A stretch of 17,344 nt of DNA. Origin: Paludibacteraceae bacterium. GTDB taxonomy: Bacteria; Bacteroidota; Bacteroidia; Bacteroidales; Paludibacteraceae. Below the pieces are notes generated by a model. It was not told where the DNA came from. It searched no databases and saw only the letters and a program-made list of their open reading frames with translations. Location of the stretch: NCBI GenBank assembly GCA_023227695.1, contig JALNVE010000027.1, positions 1 to 17,344 of the forward strand, in the 5' to 3' direction. This document shows, piece after piece, positions 12,532 through 17,344 of the stretch. How positions within the stretch are numbered: position 1 is the stretch's first letter; every line of letters starts with the position of its first letter. The position numbers and the translations under genes are program-made.

Positions 12532-14199
12532 TTAAAATTCGTAGTTAAATCCAAGACTTAGCTGTTCCTGAATACCTGTCTCGATACTCTCTTTGTTGTC
12601 TGAGCGTATTTTGAAAGAAATACGGGAACTTAAGAATTTGTTGATGATGAAGTTTCCGACCAACTCAAGCTCCATCTCTATGTAGTTGTGAGGGTAAGAA
12701 CAGAATACGTTGGCTTTAGACTCGAAATCGATCTCTCTAGAGAACTTCCAATAGAGTTGTCCGTAAATTTTGTATCCCCAATAACTGGCACTTTTGCCAT
12801 GCTTGATGCCTTCATGAATTGGGTCTACTCGGTCGTCCGTAATAAAGATGAGTCGGTATGCCAAAGGAGACAACTGAAGGTATGTCTTCTTGTTGTAGCG
12901 GTAATCAGCACCTAAACCGAAGGTGAGTGTGGAAGGAGAAAGAAAAGCCGTTGCCACATCATTGGAGTTGATACCGTCGTAACTGGTGAATAGGGAAGTG
13001 CGGAAATCTCCGGATAAACTGTAGTAAATCTTTTTGATTCCTGTGAAGTATCCTAAACGGCTGAGTATGTTGAACTCGTCGTTGTTGACACGGAAGGCAC
13101 GGATGGTATCTTCGCTGGTGTTGTAAAAACCGACCTCCATGTTGAGGCTGTTGTCCCAAGTGAGGATATCATCTTTGTTATAGTTTTTGTTGTAGACAAG
13201 GATGGAGAGTAACGTTGAGTTTGGCGTTCCTCCTTTGTACCAGTTGTTTACATAGTATTGAGAGAAGTGAATGGTCAACTTTTTATACGAGCTCCAAGGA
13301 CCCTCGTTTTTCTTTTTCATCAGTTTGCTTAACTGATCGAAGACAGGCTCTCTGTTTCTCTTTTCTAAGTCGATAAGATAAACGTCCCTTCTATTATTAC
13401 GTATGTCACCTGATTTGTCATCGTAGGTGCCCAAATTGTAAAACTCAATTAGTTCGGGCTGATAAATAGCCATTTGAGTAAGGCTTCTTCTCTTAAACAT
13501 ATTTCTCATCAGAACCTCTTGGTATACCTGCTCGAAATGTGTTTTAGATGCAGAATCTACTTTTTGAGGGTAGTAGGAGATCCCTTCGTAAGGGAACATT
13601 GGAAGAAAGTCTTTGTGGCTGATGGAGTCGAATGTGATGGGTTCCATGTAGCTATTGGCACCACTCTTCAATTGAGATTTTGTAAGAGAGTCTGCCTTCT
13701 TCTCTGTCTTTTCAATCTCTCTGACTATGAAATAGGTGTATCTGTTGCTTTTTTCTTCTTTTTTTGCTCTTCTCAGACGTTCAATATCCTGTTCTATCTG
13801 CTCTTTTTGTCTCTCTAGATTTTCAATCTCTTCGCCTTCATTGATCTCTTTCCTAGTTCTTTGTTCGTTTTTGTTTGCTGCTTCTTTGTTGTTCTCGTTT
13901 GCTGCCTGTTTTTTTGCAGGCTCCTCTATGATTCCTGCCTCTTTTTTGCTCTCTTTGATGAGTTTGTCAGTACGGTGAGACAAAGAATCCAATGCACGTT
14001 CTTTCCCGAAATCTCTGTATTCTCTGATATAGGAACTCATAAGTGCATTTTTTGTGCTGTCGAGTTGCTCGGGTGAGAAACCTTTCACCTCTTTTTCTAA
14101 ATAAGAAAAAAACCATTGTGGGTCAATCTCCTCTTCTCCCAATGCCGATGTAAATAGGGATAGAAAAAAACCGATGATGAAAATTCGATAACGATACAT
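12532..14199 (-). CDS. Exported coiled-coil protein with C-terminal DUF3078 domain
   Basis: This 555-residue protein has a signal peptide (MYRYRIFIIGFFLSLFTSALG, residues 1-21). An N-terminal region to about 80 is followed by a Lys/Glu-rich, probably coiled-coil stretch (about 85-180, densest around ENLERQKEQIEQDIERL). A middle region of unknown fold leads to a DUF3078-type domain (about 305-555) recognised by YYVNNWYKGGTPN (315-327), the FNILSRLGY strand, and repeated amphipathic strands ending in FNYEF, as in an outer-membrane beta-barrel. DUF3078 has no known function. The frame extends 17 codons further upstream, but that stretch overlaps a good promoter and the signal peptide starts at the chosen ATG. 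The long charged segment before DUF3078 is not usual for the plain family. It is 72 nt downstream of the TPR gene. Confidence 0.75.
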   Translation of the reverse strand: MYRYRIFIIGFFLSLFTSALGEEEIDPQWFFSYLEKEVKGFSPEQLDSTKNALMSSYIREYRDFGKERALDSLSHRTDKLIKESKKEAGIIEEPAKKQAANENNKEAANKNEQRTRKEINEGEEIENLERQKEQIEQDIERLRRAKKEEKSNRYTYFIVREIEKTEKKADSLTKSQLKSGANSYMEPITFDSISHKDFLPMFPYEGISYYPQKVDSASKTHFEQVYQEVLMRNMFKRRSLTQMAIYQPELIEFYNLGTYDDKSGDIRNNRRDVYLIDLEKRNREPVFDQLSKLMKKKNEGPWSSYKKLTIHFSQYYVNNWYKGGTPNSTLLSILVYNKNYNKDDILTWDNSLNMEVGFYNTSEDTIRAFRVNNDEFNILSRLGYFTGIKKIYYSLSGDFRTSLFTSYDGINSNDVATAFLSPSTLTFGLGADYRYNKKTYLQLSPLAYRLIFITDDRVDPIHEGIKHGKSASYWGYKIYGQLYWKFSREIDFESKANVFCSYPHNYIEMELELVGNFIINKFLSSRISFKIRSDNKESIETGIQEQLSLGFNYEF

Positions 14200-14217
14200 G
14201 ATGATTCCTTTTTTATG

Positions 14218-14251
14218 CAAAGATAGTTGTATATAAATTTTAAATGTCAAA
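14218..14251 (-). promoter_or_regulatory. Promoter of the DUF3078 gene
   Basis: On the minus strand, TTTG at 14248-14251 and TATCTTTG at 14218-14225 have a 22-nt spacer, close to the Bacteroidetes consensus. The -7 box is 18 nt before the chosen ATG. It sits between the TPR gene stop and this gene, so the DUF3078 gene has its own promoter but may also be read from the TPR gene, since no terminator is visible between them. Confidence 0.6.
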
Positions 14252-14271
14252 AAGACGATTAAAAACCAAGC

Positions 14272-16287
14272 CTATTCCTGTTGAATTCTCTTGATGATGT
14301 TGTAGGAAACGTAGATTCCCAACTCTCCGGCTTTACTTAGATCTGCGATGCATTTATCCTTTTCGCCTAAGTATAGTCTGGTGAGTCCTCGGTTGAAGTA
14401 CGCCTCTGCAAAATCTTTCTCTTTTTCAATTGCCTTGGTGTAGTTGGCAATGGCGTTTCTATAGTCTTTCTGTTCTGCCAATATGTTTCCCTTGTTAAAC
14501 CAGGCAAATGCAAAATCAGGATAAAGCTGTGTTACTTTGTCGTAATCGTTAAGAATAAGACCGTAATCAAGTTGAGAACCTGCTTCTGCCTTGTGTGTGT
14601 TCTCTTCAATGACAACCTCGTCTTCGAGCGATTTTTCATAATTCATCTTTTTGTGACGGATATTGCCTCTGTTGAAGTAAGCAATCCATGAATTAGGATT
14701 TAGCTCGATGGTACGGTTGTAATCTTCTATGGCACTTTGATAATCCTGAATGAGATCGAAGTCTATAGCGCGACAAAGAAGGCTGACGTGATCGTTGCTG
14801 ATGTTATCCAACTTTTTGTATTTTTCGATGGATTGGAAATGCTCATCGATCTGCTCTTTTGAAAGTTGTTTTTCGTCGTTGCCTATCTTTAATTTGGCTG
14901 GCAACTTTCCACTGCCATTTAAGTCAGCGATGGCTTGGCTATAATATTCAGGACGTTTCAACTCACTGTCTTTGATATAGTAGGAGAGCAGGAAGATGGA
15001 TTCCATGTCAATGTTGAAGTTGACATTCTGTACCTTTCCTCTGATTTCGCTCTTGTAAGAGAATCGACGCTCTTCGTCCTCTTTATCTGCTATAACTAGT
15101 CGGTTGAAGTTTTTGATGTTTTTATCTGATTGTTCCCTTGTCTTCTCGTTTTTCTCTTCGCCTTTCTTTTGTTCTTTTTCGTCCTTTTTCTTCTTCCAAC
15201 CTTCCCTCTCCATCAAATAAGCTTGGTTGAAGTCTAGTTGAGCACCTTTCTTGTCGCCCATCAGCTCTTTGGCTTGTGATCTGTTGTAATAAAGAGGGTA
15301 GAAGTCCGGGTATTTCTTTAGAACTTTGTTTATGTCCCTGATGGCTTTGTTGGCTTCTCCCAAATCAATTTCGATCAAAGCTCGGTTGTAAAGGGCCATG
15401 TAATCTTCTGGGTCAAATTCTAGAACACGGTCGAAATCTTCGATGGCGCGGTTCTTGTCGCCTACTTCGTTGCGGAGCAAACCACGGTTATAGTAAGCCA
15501 AAACGTTGTTCGGATCGAGTTGAATGACGTTGTCGTAGTCGCTCATTGTTCCGCGCAAGTCGTTAAGATTGTATCGAATAATGCCTCGGTTGATGTAGTA
15601 ACCGGAACGCTCGGGTTTTAGTCGGATGGCCTCGTTGTAGTCGTCCAATGCCTCGCGGTATTTGCCCATCGAGTAATAAACCAAACCTCTGGAAGCGTAA
15701 CTTTCTGACTTGAACTTATCAAGTTGGAGTGCCTTCTCGAAATCGGACATGGAAGCTACTGTATCTTCTGACGCCAGATAAGCGTGCCCTCTGTTGATGT
15801 AAGCATCCACAAACTGTGAATGTTTGTCGATAGCCGTGGTAAGAGACTGGACGGCCTCTTTGTATTTTTTGTCTTGAAGATAGGCGGCACCTTTGTATAG
15901 CAAAAAACGTTTGTTGTCGGGGTCGAATTCCAGTCCCTTTTCAAAATCCTCAATGGATTCTTTGTATTTCTTCAGGTTGATGCGGGCTATGCCTCTACAC
16001 TCGTAAGCATTGATCATGAATGGATTGCGGTCCAAAGCTAAAGTACAGTCGTCTTCTGCACCTTGGTAATCTTCCAGGTTTATCTTTGCAACAGCACGAA
16101 AGAAGTAGGGATCTGCCAAGTAGGGTTTGATCCGGATTACCTGATTGAAATATTGAATGGAAAGAATATAGTCTTCGAAATATAGGGCATTCCTTCCGAT
16201 AGAGAGAACTCTATCTGTGTTGATTTGAGAAAATATGCCCGTTATCGAGCTTATTGCAAATAATAGAATTAAAGCGAATTGCCTCAT
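14272..16287 (-). CDS. Exported tetratricopeptide-repeat protein (14 TPRs in two blocks)
   Basis: This 671-residue protein has a signal peptide (MRQFALILLFAISSITGIFS, residues 1-20). Residues 22-361 are ten contiguous 34-residue TPRs with the usual W/L-G-Y-A-F-A-P pattern (for example YYNRGLLRNEVGDKNRAIED and the closing (L)DP). Then comes a charged, non-TPR insert at 362-495, very Lys/Glu-rich at its start (EGWKKKKDEKEQKKGEEK). Four more TPRs follow at 496-671; the twelfth is interrupted by about 25 residues (around EENTHKAEAGSQ). TPRs mediate protein-protein contacts, so it is probably a periplasmic or envelope scaffold. I cannot name the partner. A longer frame begins 21 codons upstream, but those residues are basic and precede the signal peptide, and a -7 box overlaps them. 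The neighbouring DUF3078 and giant genes are also exported. Confidence 0.88.
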   Translation of the reverse strand: MRQFALILLFAISSITGIFSQINTDRVLSIGRNALYFEDYILSIQYFNQVIRIKPYLADPYFFRAVAKINLEDYQGAEDDCTLALDRNPFMINAYECRGIARINLKKYKESIEDFEKGLEFDPDNKRFLLYKGAAYLQDKKYKEAVQSLTTAIDKHSQFVDAYINRGHAYLASEDTVASMSDFEKALQLDKFKSESYASRGLVYYSMGKYREALDDYNEAIRLKPERSGYYINRGIIRYNLNDLRGTMSDYDNVIQLDPNNVLAYYNRGLLRNEVGDKNRAIEDFDRVLEFDPEDYMALYNRALIEIDLGEANKAIRDINKVLKKYPDFYPLYYNRSQAKELMGDKKGAQLDFNQAYLMEREGWKKKKDEKEQKKGEEKNEKTREQSDKNIKNFNRLVIADKEDEERRFSYKSEIRGKVQNVNFNIDMESIFLLSYYIKDSELKRPEYYSQAIADLNGSGKLPAKLKIGNDEKQLSKEQIDEHFQSIEKYKKLDNISNDHVSLLCRAIDFDLIQDYQSAIEDYNRTIELNPNSWIAYFNRGNIRHKKMNYEKSLEDEVVIEENTHKAEAGSQLDYGLILNDYDKVTQLYPDFAFAWFNKGNILAEQKDYRNAIANYTKAIEKEKDFAEAYFNRGLTRLYLGEKDKCIADLSKAGELGIYVSYNIIKRIQQE

Positions 16288-16349
16288 TTTCCTTTTGATG
16301 AATGTTTCTAGATGGAGTGTTTTTGATTCTCCTCTTTTTATTAACGTCA

Positions 16350-16357
16350 CAAATTTA
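16350..16357 (-). promoter_or_regulatory. -7 box for the TPR gene
   Basis: TAAATTTG on the minus strand fits TAnnTTTG and gives a leader of about 55 nt before the ATG at 16287. No -33 TTTG is seen at the expected distance. The stretch 16358-16465 holds nothing else I can support. Confidence 0.4.
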
Positions 16358-16465
16358 GATAAATTTTGTAGACCTCTCTCATTATGTTTGTAAATGGAAA
16401 CTTAAAAAAGACAAAATATCGTTCGGATAAAAACGAAAATAGGCTTTGGTGATTCTGGATCAAGA

Positions 16466-16497
16466 GAAAAAGTCCGTGGACATTTTTTGACCACGAA
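16466..16497 (-). terminator. Terminator of the penicillin-binding protein gene
   Basis: On the minus strand, TTCGTGG (complement of 16491-16497) pairs with CCACGGA (complement of 16473-16479) with one G-U pair and an 11-nt loop. C plus five T follow (complement of 16467-16472). It lies about 70 nt after the pbpC stop and separates it from the TPR gene. Confidence 0.65.
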
Positions 16498-16566
16498 TTA
16501 TTTTATGTCAACTAAATTCAGGAAACGACAGTTCAAGAAAAAAAGTTGTGGTTTCTATACCGCTTC

Positions 16567-17344
16567 TTAGTTTACAATCTCAAACTTCTTGTTGATGGTG
16601 TTTCCTTGATTATCCGTAATGGTTAGGATGTGTTTTCCTACTTCGGCATCAATTCCTTTCTTATGAAACTGGTAAGTGTTTCCGATATATTGCTCGTCCA
16701 AGTGCCAATAGAGTGTGGCATCTTTGTCGTGATGGGCAACCTCGAAGATGATTTCGCTCTTTTTACCATCGATATCAATCGGTATGAAAAGTTTACTATC
16801 CTCTTTAGGATAGACAAACTCCATTGGTAAGGCTTCGTTGGCGGCTATACAGCCGTCTTGGTATGGGGGCAAAGATTTGTAGGAAGAGTTGTGCATCTTA
16901 TAGTACCACTCCATGGAAGGCGGTAATACAAACCACTTCTCGTGAATCATTTTATTGACCGACATGCAACGTGAAGTGACGCGATTTTTCTTGTCTGGTG
17001 ATAGATGTACAATTCGGTGATATGGACAGCTAGCGCACTTCTCTTCAGTCTTGCTTGCATTTTTAAACTTTCCTTCGGGACAGTTTGGCCCTCGTCTGTA
17101 TCCGCTCTGTGGGCAGATTTCAATACTGACCATACCTTTGGATGGTTTCTTAAACCAGGAAGTGGCTGGCAATTGGTTGAAGATTGAAAACATGACGGGA
17201 GCTGCATGGGTTACACCTGTGAGACCTGGGCGACCTTCGCCGTCGGCATTGCCTACCCAAACTCCGACCACATATTCAGGGGTCACACCGATAGACCATG
17301 CATCTTTGTTTCCGAAACTGGTGCCTGTTTTCCAACCTACACGA
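16567..17344 (-). CDS. pbpC: Penicillin-binding protein 1C, C-terminal part (5' end outside the window)
   Basis: The reading frame is open to the window edge, so only the last 258 residues are seen. The visible part begins RVGWKTGTSFGNKDAW: KTGTS (coded at 17317-17331) is the third conserved motif of the transpeptidase domain. It is followed by VTPEYVVGVWVGN, typical of class A PBPs. Next comes a cysteine-rich segment (CPQSG, NCPEG, CASCPYH, SRC, DGC) characteristic of PBP1C, and then a C-terminal BiPBP_C-type domain (about the last 90 residues, around LYWHLDEQYIGNTY and GKHILTITDNQGN). The full protein would be a bifunctional peptidoglycan glycosyltransferase-transpeptidase anchored in the inner membrane and acting in the periplasm. 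In many genomes pbpC follows an alpha-2-macroglobulin gene; that region is outside this window. Confidence 0.93.
   Translation of the reverse strand, partial: RVGWKTGTSFGNKDAWSIGVTPEYVVGVWVGNADGEGRPGLTGVTHAAPVMFSIFNQLPATSWFKKPSKGMVSIEICPQSGYRRGPNCPEGKFKNASKTEEKCASCPYHRIVHLSPDKKNRVTSRCMSVNKMIHEKWFVLPPSMEWYYKMHNSSYKSLPPYQDGCIAANEALPMEFVYPKEDSKLFIPIDIDGKKSEIIFEVAHHDKDATLYWHLDEQYIGNTYQFHKKGIDAEVGKHILTITDNQGNTINKKFEIVN

Noticed and set aside
13474..14076. Phe/Leu/Ser-rich plus-strand frames that look like membrane proteins
   Set aside because: The apparent hydrophobicity comes from reading the Lys/Glu-rich coiled-coil codons of the DUF3078 gene in reverse.

Overview
The window looks like chromosomal DNA of a Bacteroidetes bacterium, probably from the order Bacteroidales. 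Four things point there: a giant protein ending in a type IX secretion (T9SS) type B sorting domain, the phylum-typical rpmB-rpmG-DUF4295 cluster, DUF3078 and acyloxyacyl-hydrolase-type envelope proteins, and repeated -7 boxes of the Bacteroidetes form TAnnTTTG upstream of genes that lack Shine-Dalgarno sequences. The DNA is AT-rich. I see no mobile element, tRNA, rRNA or CRISPR array.

Left part (1-2900), all on the minus strand: cinA/pncC (stand-alone amidase domain), then the ribosomal operon rpmB-rpmG-DUF4295, then ilvE. The ribosomal operon starts from a consensus promoter whose -33 box lies in the last codons of cinA. It has a leader of about 175 nt that begins with a stem-loop, and it ends at a strong terminator. 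ilvE ends at a perfect 36-bp palindromic terminator. The 50-aa DUF4295 gene is short and easily missed.

Middle (2900-4900): a plus-strand outer-membrane protein, best explained as an acyloxyacyl hydrolase (PagL-like) whose catalytic His-x-Ser motif appears to be lost, converges on a small VanZ-like membrane protein.

Right part (5000-17344), all on the minus strand, read in transcription order: the C-terminal end of penicillin-binding protein 1C (cut by the window edge), a secreted 14-TPR protein, a secreted coiled-coil plus DUF3078 protein, a 95-aa DUF1294 membrane protein, and a 2304-residue exported multidomain protein. The giant protein has a signal peptide, three copies of a jelly-roll-like unit of about 320 residues, thirteen Ig-like repeats with paired cysteines, and a type B sorting domain. 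Five pairs of the Ig-like repeats form an alternating two-domain super-repeat of about 174 residues. It is presumably a T9SS-exported surface adhesin or stalk protein. The TPR and DUF3078 proteins are envelope proteins next to it, but a functional link is inference only. No PorP/SprF partner gene is visible.

The least ordinary items are the giant protein's nested repeat architecture, the apparently catalytically dead PagL-like protein, the structured rpmB leader, and the long U-tract-free hairpin directly after the giant gene.
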